IMG/VR virus record: IMGVR_UViG_3300035438_000194
Location: 1-64,000 of that record
DNA length: 64,000 nucleotides
Reading direction: 5' to 3' (one strand)
Source: a virus
Position 1 is the first letter of the stretch. Every line of letters begins with the position of its first letter. This document shows positions 13,282-21,051 of this stretch, piece by piece. The translations under genes were made by a program, and so were the position numbers. The notes under the pieces are model-generated. The model was not told the DNA's origin, made no database searches, and saw only the letters and a program-made list of their open reading frames with translations.

Positions 13282-14022
13282 CATACATATACATCTCTGC
13301 CTCGCTCGCTCCCTCCCTCCTCTCTCTGTGCTTGTGCTTGGCTCGTTGTTCCTGGCCACGTCAGACCATCCATCTCACTCAGACCACAAACTTTCTTCTG
13401 CCACAGCTTTTTTTTGCAACATCTGTCTAATAGGTAAATTGAGCCTTGCCATTTGATAGGGGGTACCACCCTTTGGAAAGTTTTGCCGGGGATTGTTTTG
13501 GATCCACCCATTACATCCTCTCACACAGTAAAAATCCCCCACACCAGATCAGCCCAGGGGTGTCCCGATAAACCTTACTACCCGGGGACTATATGTCCCT
13601 ACATATAGAAGTGTCCCGTGGAGTCTTATTATATGTAGATGCATGTAGTTTTTGGAAAAATTCATGCAAAATTATATAGGGTAACTCGGTAAACTTCCGA
13701 GTTTGGCTCTGTTTTGTTACGGAGTTTGGCAAGGGGGTTGGGGATTATTTTCCACTAAAAGCCTAATTCTGGTGATTATTTTCCACAATAGCTGTCGCAA
13801 AAGTCTACTATACTTGCGACAGATGTCAAGTTTATTGAGCAGGAAACTTGTCACAATTTTAGCAAACATTTGTGACAGATGTTATAAACCACATCTAACT
13901 CATATGGATAATGTCCCTTATAGGGTATAAGAATGAGGTTTTTTGTTTCTTATAAACCACATTATTGTATGGTATACTATGCAGCCTAGTATAAAACTAG
14001 CGCTTTTGCATATTAAAACATG
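13282..14022. promoter_or_regulatory. Dyad-rich non-coding control region
   Basis: About 740 bp between the first early gene and the GIY-YIG/XRE gene, with no credible ORF. It holds two matched inverted repeats (13793-13821, 13849-13877), a perfect hairpin CTATATGT-CCCT-ACATATAG (13589-13608) flanked by CGGGGAC/GTCCCG, a hairpin ACTCGG/CCGAGT (13684-13702), a direct repeat GATTATTTTCCAC (13743-13755, 13774-13786), and GACAGATGT at 13818, 13874 and inverted at 13419. A replication origin or a regulatory switch is plausible. Confidence 0.5.
13793..13877. repeat. Paired covarying inverted repeats (operator-like)
   Basis: TGTCGCAA-N13-TTGCGACA at 13793-13821 and TGTCACAA-N13-TTGTGACA at 13849-13877, 56 bp apart. 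Both have 8-bp arms, 13-bp spacers and a following GATGT. The arms differ by a compensated G-C to A-T change, so symmetry is conserved although sequence is not. This fits binding of a dimeric regulator, or paired RNA hairpins. Confidence 0.6.
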
Positions 14023-14589
14023 TTATAATGTGATTTGCCTAGCTCTTTTACCAATGACCTTTGTCTTAAGATCTACCGCTTTAAGTGCCAGTACACATTT
14101 CTGAATAACTGCTAAACTTACGTTATCCCCTTTTTCTAATAGAGAGAGGGTAGACCTTGATACTCCCATTAATTCGGATAGCTGCTGTTGGGTTAATTTT
14201 CTACACAACCTTTCTTTTTTTAGTATAGATGATATGTTATGCATGATTCTAAACAATCCATCAAAGTCTTTTGCGTCATCATCTGATCTTGTTTCTACTA
14301 ACTGCCCCGGCATTAGCATTATATTAAGCAAGCTGGGATTTATGTCATAGTAGTAACCTATCCAGTATTTTTCTCTATCAGCTAGATCGTTAATATCCTT
14401 TACCTCTTCTATGATATCTATTTTGGGGTATAGCCAGTTCTCTTCTAGAGTTTTTACCCAATCATTAACGTGCGAAGAATGTGACTTAGTTAAATGTTGC
14501 AGAGGTCTTTTCTCACCTACCGTGCTTTTGCCTATGTACTGGTATACATCATTTCTGGGATCTCTTAGTCCATAGATTATGTTCTTCAT
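14023..14589 (-). CDS. GIY-YIG nuclease domain fused to XRE-type HTH
   Basis: 188 aa. The GIY-YIG module comprises IIYGL at 4-8, YQYIGKS at 16-22 and DREKYWIGYY at 71-80, whose Glu73 would be the catalytic acid. Residues 118-170 form an XRE/Cro-type helix-turn-helix (LTQQQLSELMGVSRSTLSLL). Free-standing homing GIY-YIG enzymes usually carry NUMOD or other DNA-binding tails, so a repressor-type HTH suggests a regulated or regulatory nuclease. The leader (14590-14728) contains a 9-bp dyad that may be its operator. Confidence 0.85.
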   Translation of the reverse strand: MKNIIYGLRDPRNDVYQYIGKSTVGEKRPLQHLTKSHSSHVNDWVKTLEENWLYPKIDIIEEVKDINDLADREKYWIGYYYDINPSLLNIMLMPGQLVETRSDDDAKDFDGLFRIMHNISSILKKERLCRKLTQQQLSELMGVSRSTLSLLEKGDNVSLAVIQKCVLALKAVDLKTKVIGKRARQITL

Positions 14590-14728
14590 ATTTAGTATGT
14601 ATTATATATACTACAAAGGTATGAAATATAATACACATAAACAATACCTCTCGTAACATTTTTATATATGTTTTTGTTACGAGACATACTTTAGTGTGGT
14701 AACAATTTTACGCTATATTTGTTACAAG
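14590..14728. promoter_or_regulatory. Divergent promoter region with 34-bp dyad
   Basis: CTCGTAACA (14650-14658) and TGTTACGAG (14675-14683) are perfect inverted repeats separated by 16 AT-rich bases. The dyad lies between the leftward GIY-YIG/XRE gene and the rightward 14729 gene. A Bacteroidota -7 box TATATTTG (14714-14721) faces right, and GTAACAA/TTGTTAC half-sites recur around it. It is a likely binding site for the HTH protein encoded next door (inference). Confidence 0.55.
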
Positions 14729-14893
14729 ATGAAGGTAGATATCACTATAGAAGAACTAGAACGGGTTGTTGTTAACGCCTTCATGGCTGGGTACAATACT
14801 ACTAAGGAGGAAATGAACACTCTTAGTGATAATGACCCGGTCACTGATCAGATCTTATTCCTACTTGCAAAATATCGGGTGAAGAATATGTAG
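14729..14893 (+). CDS. Small hypothetical protein
   Basis: 54 aa from MKVDITIEELERVVVNAFMA; an upstream GTG would include promoter sequence. Helical, with no known domain. It is the first gene of the rightward block, directly after the TATATTTG promoter and operator-like dyad, so it may be controlled together with the divergent GIY-YIG/XRE gene. Confidence 0.55.
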   Translation: MKVDITIEELERVVVNAFMAGYNTTKEEMNTLSDNDPVTDQILFLLAKYRVKNM

Positions 14894-14909
14894 TTCCCAG
14901 AATTTTGTA

Positions 14910-14917
14910 TATATTTG
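14910..14917 (+). promoter_or_regulatory. TATATTTG -7 box upstream of the GroES-like gene
   Basis: The sequence matches the Bacteroidota -7 consensus TAnnTTTG and lies 22 nt before the ATG at 14940. The matching -33 TTTG is not convincing. Confidence 0.4.
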
Positions 14918-14939
14918 CTCTACACTAAACCAATGAACT

Positions 14940-15233
14940 ATGTCATTATTTAAACAACTACGTGGTAAACGCGTAATGATTCAGAAGCCTGAGCCAGAGA
15001 CTAAGAACTCTCTCGTACAACTTACCCCAGAGATTGAAGCACAACTTGAAAAGGAAGCTATTGCTAAGTGGACCCGTCTTACAGTATATGCTGTAGGTAC
15101 AGATGTTGCTGATATCAAAGCTGGTGATGAGGTATATATCACACCAGGTATCTTAGCTACAGCAGAGATCTTCAAAGTTGAAGAAGAAGTATTTATGATT
15201 GTACCGGAACACGCGGTTGCAATCTTGTATTGA
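14940..15233 (+). CDS. GroES-like co-chaperonin
   Basis: 97 aa, the size of GroES. GKRVMIQKPEPETK near the start corresponds to the GroES first strand and mobile loop region. VYAVGTDVADIKAGDEVYIT and EEEVFMIVPEHAVAILY match the conserved VGxGxxxVKxGDxV and EYLIVREDDILAI segments. Phage GroES homologues such as T4 gp31 replace host GroES for capsid protein folding. No GroEL is in this window, so it would pair with host GroEL. A strong hairpin follows the stop. Confidence 0.75.
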   Translation: MSLFKQLRGKRVMIQKPEPETKNSLVQLTPEIEAQLEKEAIAKWTRLTVYAVGTDVADIKAGDEVYITPGILATAEIFKVEEEVFMIVPEHAVAILY

Positions 15234-15238
15234 TTTAC

Positions 15239-15315
15239 GTAGGGTCTACTTTACTCCAAACGCTTTTTATCTCGGGATAGAATCGCGCTCGTAATGTAGA
15301 CCCTACTCCCTTTTT
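15239..15315 (+). terminator. Long-dyad terminator after the GroES-like gene
   Basis: GTAGGGTCTAC (15239-15249) and GTAGACCCTAC (15296-15306) are perfect 11-bp inverted repeats, extended inward by TTTAC/GTAAT-type pairing. A T run (CTTTTTG) follows. The enclosed 46 nt may carry secondary structure of their own, so it could be more than a simple terminator. Confidence 0.6.
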
Positions 15316-15363
15316 GCACCTATAATTCTTGTGGTGCTCCTAAAATTATTGTATCTTTATAAT

Positions 15364-15654
15364 ATGAGAAACAGTCTAGCTGGAAAATCTACAGGTAAGT
15401 CTAAGTCTGCTAAGTACTTTGCTGCTAATCCAGAAGCGCGTGCTAAGAAGAATGCTTATAACAAAGAGTATCATAGCACACCTGAGAGGAACAAGTATAG
15501 AGCTAAGCTGAATATGGCTAACAGAGCTGCTGGTACTTATGGTAATGGAGATGGTAAAGATGTTTCTCACACTAAAGCGGGTAAGCTTGTTAAGGAGACT
15601 AAGTCTACTAACAGGGCTCGTAATGGTAAAGGAACCAATAAGAGACTAAAATAA
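15364..15654 (+). CDS. Small basic phage protein
   Basis: 96 aa from MRNSLAGKSTGKSKSAKYFA; an upstream in-frame ATG lies before the TATAAT-like leader. Very Lys/Arg/Asn-rich, with AYNKEYHSTPERNKYRAKLN, then AAGTYGNGDGKDVSHTK. I have seen this composition in small proteins of aquatic phages, usually near structural genes, but no function is established. Likely nucleic-acid binding. Confidence 0.65.
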   Translation: MRNSLAGKSTGKSKSAKYFAANPEARAKKNAYNKEYHSTPERNKYRAKLNMANRAAGTYGNGDGKDVSHTKAGKLVKETKSTNRARNGKGTNKRLK

Positions 15655-15718
15655 TTTGGTTGTCTCCTAGACTTTCCTTATATTATAGTATATACTAATC
15701 CATTAATCAAATCTAATC

Positions 15719-16213
15719 ATGGACATTCTAAACTGGCTATATCTAGTCAAAAACAAGTTCACGCGAACTACAATTGAAAACCCAGATACTGACCTTGTTG
15801 TGCTTGGAGCAGACGTAGGCTTTCAAAAACGAGGAGACAAGTACCAAAACTATGTAATGACCGCACAGGACTTCGGTATCTCTGCAAAGGGCTATAAGTC
15901 TACAGTGCTTGTTATTTCTCAAAAAGATATAAATGCGCCTGTAATACAAAATGTATTAATAAATGAGATAGGTGGCACATGGACAGGTACATATGATGCT
16001 GTTGGTAATTATACTTTAAACAATTCTGATACAAGTTTAGTTTTTTTAAATGCTACCACAGCTATATTCTATACAGATGGTGATAACACCATCCCTGGTG
16101 AAGTAGCTTTTTATAATAATGGTAGTAACATACGTATTGCAACCTGGAATTCTGCAGGTGTAGCAACAGATGAGATCCTATACGGATTTCTAGAAATTAG
16201 ACAATACATCTAA
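15719..16213 (+). CDS. Tail-fibre-like protein with MDILNW anchor, copy 1
   Basis: 164 aa. The first about 55 residues (MDILNWLYLVKNKFTRTTIE, DLVVLGADVGFQKRGDKYQN, AQDFG) recur in the 16226 and 16975 genes. The remaining 110 residues differ completely and look like a beta-rich tip. A conserved N-terminal anchor with variable C-termini is the pattern of phage fibre or receptor-binding proteins that share an attachment site. Virion location is inferred. Confidence 0.75.
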   Translation: MDILNWLYLVKNKFTRTTIENPDTDLVVLGADVGFQKRGDKYQNYVMTAQDFGISAKGYKSTVLVISQKDINAPVIQNVLINEIGGTWTGTYDAVGNYTLNNSDTSLVFLNATTAIFYTDGDNTIPGEVAFYNNGSNIRIATWNSAGVATDEILYGFLEIRQYI

Positions 16214-16225
16214 TAACACACTACA

Positions 16226-16861
16226 ATGGATATCTTAAACTGGCTTTATATAAAGAAGCAAAACTTAATCAGAACTACCCTAGATAGTCCAAAGGACTTG
16301 GTAATACTAGGAGCTGATGTATCATTCCAAAAGCGTGGTGATAAGTACCAATCTTATGCTATACCTGCTGAGGACTTCGGTTTAGCTGTGGGTGTTAATC
16401 CGCAGTTTATTGGTACTACCGATGGTACTGCTGTAACAGGTAATACAATAGCAACTAAATCTACAAGTGTGCTTATACCAGCTAACACAGTAGCTGCTGG
16501 AGACAGCATATTTGTAAGAACCCGTTGTAGAAAAACCGGTACTGCAGGGATTGCTTCTCAGTTAATAACTATAAATACATCAGATACTGTTGGTGGTAAT
16601 AACATTGCTATTGCTGCTTTAGGCGCTAATGCAACATATGCACAGTCGTCAAGAACGCTTGTTGTAAAGTCAAGCACTTCTACTGAGGTGTTTCCTTATA
16701 ACACTGGTGGATTTGATGATGATGCCTCTTCTACTACAGCAGTTTCTACATATAATATAAACTGGGCGGTAGACCAATACTTTATATTTTCTATGCAGAA
16801 TCTTAGTGCAGCAGATTCAACTGTAGTAAGCTATTATGAGGTAACAGTAAATAAAGGATGA
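16226..16861 (+). CDS. Tail-fibre-like protein with MDILNW anchor, copy 2
   Basis: 211 aa. Same N-terminal anchor (MDILNWLYIKKQNLIRTTLD, DLVILGADVSFQKRGDKYQS) as copy 1, then an unrelated beta-rich C-terminal domain of about 140 residues with Ser/Thr/Ala-rich strands (SFIV-type alternation, VSYYEVTVNKG at the end). Stops with TGA one base before the 16863 gene. Confidence 0.75.
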   Translation: MDILNWLYIKKQNLIRTTLDSPKDLVILGADVSFQKRGDKYQSYAIPAEDFGLAVGVNPQFIGTTDGTAVTGNTIATKSTSVLIPANTVAAGDSIFVRTRCRKTGTAGIASQLITINTSDTVGGNNIAIAALGANATYAQSSRTLVVKSSTSTEVFPYNTGGFDDDASSTTAVSTYNINWAVDQYFIFSMQNLSAADSTVVSYYEVTVNKG

Positions 16862-16862
16862 T

Positions 16863-16973
16863 ATGGCACTGGGTAACGGTAACTACACTAACGGTAACAA
16901 AGGTTCTAACTTTAACTTTCAGTTGAAAGTGTTACAGTCTTTACAAAGAATCCTGAACGCGATTAATAACTAA
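16863..16973 (+). CDS. Mini protein, MALGNGN anchor only
   Basis: 36 aa (MALGNGNYTNGNKGSNFNFQ, LKVLQSLQRILNAINN). It corresponds to the first about 34 residues of the 17663-18100 protein and then stops. It sits between fibre copies 2 and 3 as 17663-18100 follows copy 3, so a fibre plus MALGNGN pair seems to have duplicated and this copy lost its C-terminal domain, or the anchor alone is sufficient. Confidence 0.6.
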   Translation: MALGNGNYTNGNKGSNFNFQLKVLQSLQRILNAINN

Positions 16974-16974
16974 C

Positions 16975-17661
16975 ATGGATATTTTAAACTGGGTATATCT
17001 ACTCAAAAACAAACTAGTAAAAACTACAGTACAGGATCCTGAGAAAGACTTGCTCGTTCTTGGTAATAATGTGTCATTTGCAAAACGCGGAGATAAATAC
17101 CAGTCTTATGGTATGACCGTACAAGACTTTGCTGCATCAATAGTACCTGGTACTTACGGGTTATATGCACAAACTGCAAACAGTACTCCTATAACAGGTA
17201 CTATTGTTGAAACATCTTTAGTAAACGGGGGTGTAGGAACACTCTCTGTACCAGCAAATGGATTTAAAGTAGGAGATAGTTTTAGAGCGGTAGTAGGAGG
17301 TGTTCTAAATGCGGCAAATAACCAAACTATAAGAATTAGGGTAAAGGCAGGAGCTCTTACCCTTCTAGATAGTGGGGTACAACCTATTTCAAATATTACT
17401 AATGACATATTCTCTTTGAATGTAGATTTTACTATTAGACAATTAGGTGGTCCTGGTACAGCTTCTATTGTATCTTTGGGTAGTTTTCACTATGCTAAGA
17501 CATCAAATGCTAGTGTTCAGGGATTTGCATTTAACGTAGTGAATAGTACAACCTTTAACACTACTATACCCAATACACTAGATATTACGGTGCAATGGGG
17601 AAGTACTAACGTTGGTAATAATATTTATAGTGACATTTTTATATTAAATAAAACATACTAA
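16975..17661 (+). CDS. Tail-fibre-like protein with MDILNW anchor, copy 3
   Basis: 228 aa. Anchor MDILNWVYLLKNKLVKTTVQ and DLLVLGNNVSFAKRGDKYQS as in copies 1 and 2. The C-terminal part (NSTPITGTIVETSLVNGG, VPANGFKVGDSFRAVVGG) resembles phage receptor-binding head domains of the jelly-roll kind in its strand pattern. It is followed by the 17663 gene 1 nt later. Confidence 0.75.
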   Translation: MDILNWVYLLKNKLVKTTVQDPEKDLLVLGNNVSFAKRGDKYQSYGMTVQDFAASIVPGTYGLYAQTANSTPITGTIVETSLVNGGVGTLSVPANGFKVGDSFRAVVGGVLNAANNQTIRIRVKAGALTLLDSGVQPISNITNDIFSLNVDFTIRQLGGPGTASIVSLGSFHYAKTSNASVQGFAFNVVNSTTFNTTIPNTLDITVQWGSTNVGNNIYSDIFILNKTY

Positions 17662-17662
17662 T

Positions 17663-18100
17663 ATGGCATTAGGAAACGGAAACCCCAAAGACGGGGATAA
17701 AGGCTCAAACTTTAACTATGAGCTAAAAGTATTACAAGGACTTCAAAGCATTATTAATAATGTTATTGCGGGCATTGATGTCACTGTAGTAAATGGTGCA
17801 GGAGCTGCAGCAGTAAACATCCAGGATGGAGGTAACTCTATTACTGTAGATGGAGGAACGGGGGTACAAAGAACCCCAACATTCCTTAGACCTGCTAATA
17901 CCTCAGGTACTATACCAGCAGGTAGATACTCTATGTCATTTGCTAATGTAGGAACCATCAACGCAACAGTTGGTGGTGTTACATTAAAGCCTGGTGAAAC
18001 AATAAACTTTGATGCAGGAGCAATTAATAATACACTAGGTTCTGTAGCTTATAGTGCTACCGGAGCAGGTGGAGAATTATTAATCATCTCAATTGTATAA
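17663..18100 (+). CDS. MALGNGN protein, probable fibre component
   Basis: 145 aa. The N-terminus (MALGNGNPKDGDKGSNFNYE, LKVLQGLQSIINN) matches the 36-aa protein at 16863. The C-terminal 90 residues are beta-rich and glycine-rich (RPANTSGTIPAGRYSMSFAN, GGVTLKPGETINFDAG), resembling small phage structural or baseplate-associated beta domains. Encoded between fibre genes, so a fibre-tip or adaptor role is likely. Confidence 0.7.
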   Translation: MALGNGNPKDGDKGSNFNYELKVLQGLQSIINNVIAGIDVTVVNGAGAAAVNIQDGGNSITVDGGTGVQRTPTFLRPANTSGTIPAGRYSMSFANVGTINATVGGVTLKPGETINFDAGAINNTLGSVAYSATGAGGELLIISIV

Positions 18101-18102
18101 TT

Positions 18103-19989
18103 ATGCCTACAAATATAAATTTTGTAGAAAAACTAGATGCTGGCTGTGATACTCAGGTTAGTTTTAACTTGCCCAAAACTTTATCACTAGGTACAGTAAA
18201 GAAGTCTTTTGATAATAATGGATTATCTGAAGCAGAGGGTTGTTCCTATCTTGCTTTAAATACACTAAATCAAGTGGGTCTTTTAGGTAAAGCGTCTCTT
18301 ATTGTTAACCCATCTTCTTTTTCAGAGAATACCTTATATGCAGATTTACCAGCTAATAGTACATTAGGGGATCTAACTTTTACAAGGGCTACTGACGCTT
18401 GGCGTGTCAACTCACAAGGGTTGGTGCAGAGAACGCCTTGGAATATACTTAGATTTAGCGAGCAGTTTGACAACGCAGCTTGGGACAAGACAAGAGCAGG
18501 GGCAGGAGTAAATTCTGTAGTTACTGCTAACGCAGGAATAGCTCCTAATGGTACTAATACAGCAGATAGAGTTCAATTTAATTGTGTTGGAAATACATCA
18601 GCAGATAGGTCTATTTTAAAACAGCAAATTACCCCTGTTGTTGGTACTAATTATACTGCGTCTTTTTATATTAAAGCATTTTCTGTAGGAGAAGTAGGAA
18701 AACAACTACGGGTAGTTGTAGAAGGAGCAAGCATACCTTCTACCATAATTACATTAACTGCTGATTGGACAAAAGTAATCATAACAGGGTCAGTAGCAAG
18801 TGTTATTACAGGTAATTATATATTTGAAACAAGAGGTACTGCTACTGCTAACACTACAGCTGATATTTTATTATGGGGTGCTCAGTTAGTAGAAGGCTCA
18901 TCAGCCTTGGAGTACTTCCCAACGACAGACAGACAAGACGTCCCGCGTATTGACTACTCATTAGGCGGATGCCCTACCTTATTGGTAGAGCCGCAGAGGA
19001 CGAATATTGCGCTTCAGTCTGAACAGATATCAACATCTCCTTGGACAAACAATGGAGGAACTACTACATTAGATGCTATCACCGCTCCGACAGGGCTTAC
19101 TACAGCTGATAAGTTTATTGAAGATGCGTCTACAGGGCAGCATTACATAGGTCAGCAGATTACAGGATTAGCTTCAACAACTTATACAATGTCTGTCTTT
19201 GCTAAAAAGGCAGAGAGAGACATTATATATATTCGATGCTTTAACTCTGCTTTTGGAGTTACATATTGCGATGTCAATTTTAATTTAACTACAGGTGTAG
19301 CCACGGGTGCTTCAACAAAAATTGAGGCGTATCCAAATGGATGGTACAGATGTTCTGTTACTTTTACTACAGGCGCTGACCCTATTATTCAAGTTAGATT
19401 GAATATGACCGTCAATGGGAACTACAACGGAATAGTTGGATATGGTATGTATATGTGGGGTGCTCAGCTTGAAGCCGGCTCATACCTTACTTCATATATC
19501 CCAACCACTACCGCGAGTGTGACGAGGAACGCGGATAGCTTTGTTCGTAATAATATCTATAGTAATGGGCTAATAACTGCTGCGGGTGGTACTTGGTTTG
19601 TGGAGTTTAGGAATAATATTGTATATACCGGGGGGATTACTCAAGCACAACTTTTAGGACTTGGAAATGATACTATTGGAGCAACTGCTAACAATATATT
19701 TTTAGCTTGCTCGAGTGGTACTAGAATACGAGTTTGGAAGCAAATTGCCGGAACTCTTACAACATTGTATGTAACTTCAACTGATACTTCGAAAGTAGCT
19801 ATTAAATGGAACGGAACTACTGCTGACATTTTTGAGAATGGTGTTAAAGTTGTAAGCGCAACTGCATTTACACCTACTGCTTTAGAAACATTACGGACTA
19901 TAGCAACTCAACATCCTTACTATATCAACGAAATGGCTTTATTCCCTACACCACTAACCGATATGGAATGCCTGCTCATCACTAGTTAA
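18103..19989 (+). CDS. Large tail fibre/receptor-binding protein with carbohydrate-binding-like modules
   Basis: 628 aa. After an N-terminal region comes LTFTRATDAWRVNSQGLVQ (about 90-108), a phage fibre signature. There are two carbohydrate-binding-module-like beta-sandwiches (about 115-280 and 305-475), each ending in LLWGAQLVEGSSALEYFPTT or MWGAQLEAGSYLTSYIPTT. Between them lies PTLLVEPQRTN, and NADSF follows the second. The last about 140 residues look like a concanavalin-type lectin domain. Surface-glycan binding is the expected role. It follows the small fibre paralogues; a homing endonuclease gene follows. Confidence 0.8.
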   Translation: MPTNINFVEKLDAGCDTQVSFNLPKTLSLGTVKKSFDNNGLSEAEGCSYLALNTLNQVGLLGKASLIVNPSSFSENTLYADLPANSTLGDLTFTRATDAWRVNSQGLVQRTPWNILRFSEQFDNAAWDKTRAGAGVNSVVTANAGIAPNGTNTADRVQFNCVGNTSADRSILKQQITPVVGTNYTASFYIKAFSVGEVGKQLRVVVEGASIPSTIITLTADWTKVIITGSVASVITGNYIFETRGTATANTTADILLWGAQLVEGSSALEYFPTTDRQDVPRIDYSLGGCPTLLVEPQRTNIALQSEQISTSPWTNNGGTTTLDAITAPTGLTTADKFIEDASTGQHYIGQQITGLASTTYTMSVFAKKAERDIIYIRCFNSAFGVTYCDVNFNLTTGVATGASTKIEAYPNGWYRCSVTFTTGADPIIQVRLNMTVNGNYNGIVGYGMYMWGAQLEAGSYLTSYIPTTTASVTRNADSFVRNNIYSNGLITAAGGTWFVEFRNNIVYTGGITQAQLLGLGNDTIGATANNIFLACSSGTRIRVWKQIAGTLTTLYVTSTDTSKVAIKWNGTTADIFENGVKVVSATAFTPTALETLRTIATQHPYYINEMALFPTPLTDMECLLITS

Positions 19990-19990
19990 T

Positions 19991-20713
19991 ATGGCAGTAG
20001 TATATTCACATATGAAAAAGGATAGTAGAGAAATCTACTATATTGGTATCGGCAAGGATATTAAGAGAGCATACCACACTGGTTCTAGAAGCGAGATATG
20101 GAAGCGTCACTATGCCAAATATGGATTAATTGTAGATATACTTTGTAACAACATAGACCTAGATTCAGCAAAAAACATTGAGAAATTTCTTATTGCTCAG
20201 TATGGAAAAAATCAGTTATGCAACAGGACTGATGGCGGTGAAGGTTTTTTTGGAGGCAAACATACTGAAGAAACCAAAAAAATTATTAAAGAGAAAAACA
20301 CTGGAAAAAAAGCAAGTCAAGAGACATTAATAAAAATGTCTTTATCTTCTAAAGGTCACAATAGAAGGCCAAAAGGCACATGGAATCAAAAACCTGAATC
20401 TGTAGAAAAGATATCTAAGGCATTTAAAGGCAAAAAAAGAAGTGAGTATTTTTGTCAGCAAGTGAAAAAATCAAAGGTAGGATATAAGCCCGCTAAAGTA
20501 ACATTGGAAGCTGCTGCTAAGAAAAAGAGAGAGAACGCTTGCCTAATTATTGAAAATAAAACAGGCTTTATAGGCAATATATTTGATGTTATGGATAAGT
20601 TTAATCTAGATAAGAGTCATATATATAAGCTTTGCAAAAGAAAAGAGCCAATAAAATATGGTCCAAATGAAGGGCTTGATTTTAAAAAACAACATAACTA
20701 TGAATATTTATAA
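19991..20713 (+). CDS. GIY-YIG homing endonuclease
   Basis: 240 aa. VVYSH at 3-7 and IYYIGIGKD at 15-23 are the GIY-YIG motifs, with a catalytic-type Glu in NIEKFLIAQYG near 64. NUMOD3-like repeats follow (GGKHTEETKKIIKEKNTGKK and NQKPESVEKISKAFKGKK), then a C-terminal helix-turn-helix (NIFDVMDKFNLDKSHIYKLC). This is a standard free-standing homing endonuclease. It lies 1 nt after the fibre gene and overlaps the next gene by 14 nt, so it has integrated without breaking either. Confidence 0.88.
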   Translation: MAVVYSHMKKDSREIYYIGIGKDIKRAYHTGSRSEIWKRHYAKYGLIVDILCNNIDLDSAKNIEKFLIAQYGKNQLCNRTDGGEGFFGGKHTEETKKIIKEKNTGKKASQETLIKMSLSSKGHNRRPKGTWNQKPESVEKISKAFKGKKRSEYFCQQVKKSKVGYKPAKVTLEAAAKKKRENACLIIENKTGFIGNIFDVMDKFNLDKSHIYKLCKRKEPIKYGPNEGLDFKKQHNYEYL

Positions 20714-21014
20714 GTTAAAATTTGCTGATAAGGCAGAAGCACTCACAGTGTTAGAAGAAAAGCAAATCCTTATTCCTAATGATGAGGGTTTTACTTATGG
20801 AGAAGGAGTACAAGCCGTTGTTGAGATAGGACTAATATGCTTAGATCCTACAGTTGAACCACCTGTATATGTAGAGGGTTATCACTATGATGTGATGGCA
20901 GAACAAGTAATTGATTTTGGCGCATATCTTATTGAACCTAAGAATCCTAAGCATGCATTTGCGGGTTACCCAACTACTGAAGAATATGTCCCTGCAATAG
21001 AGGATATTAGCTAA
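20700..21014 (+). CDS. Hypothetical protein, possibly fibre-associated
   Basis: 104 aa from MNIYKLKFADKAEALTVLEE, inside the end of the endonuclease gene; a longer frame would begin within it. Alpha/beta with many acidic residues, ending in EPKNPKHAFAGYPTTEEY, a composition common in small proteins encoded after phage tail fibres. Function unassigned. Confidence 0.65.
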   Translation: MNIYKLKFADKAEALTVLEEKQILIPNDEGFTYGEGVQAVVEIGLICLDPTVEPPVYVEGYHYDVMAEQVIDFGAYLIEPKNPKHAFAGYPTTEEYVPAIEDIS

Positions 21015-21051
21015 TTTTTTAGTATATTAAGTATATATATTTATTACAGTT

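Noticed and set aside
13193-13511. ORFs on both strands between the first early gene and the control region
   Set aside because: They cross the early element at 13270 and a CT-rich low-complexity stretch; no start signal or domain supports them.
13703-13930. 75-aa plus-strand ORF in the control region
   Set aside because: It coincides with the paired dyads and direct repeats; composition is not protein-like.
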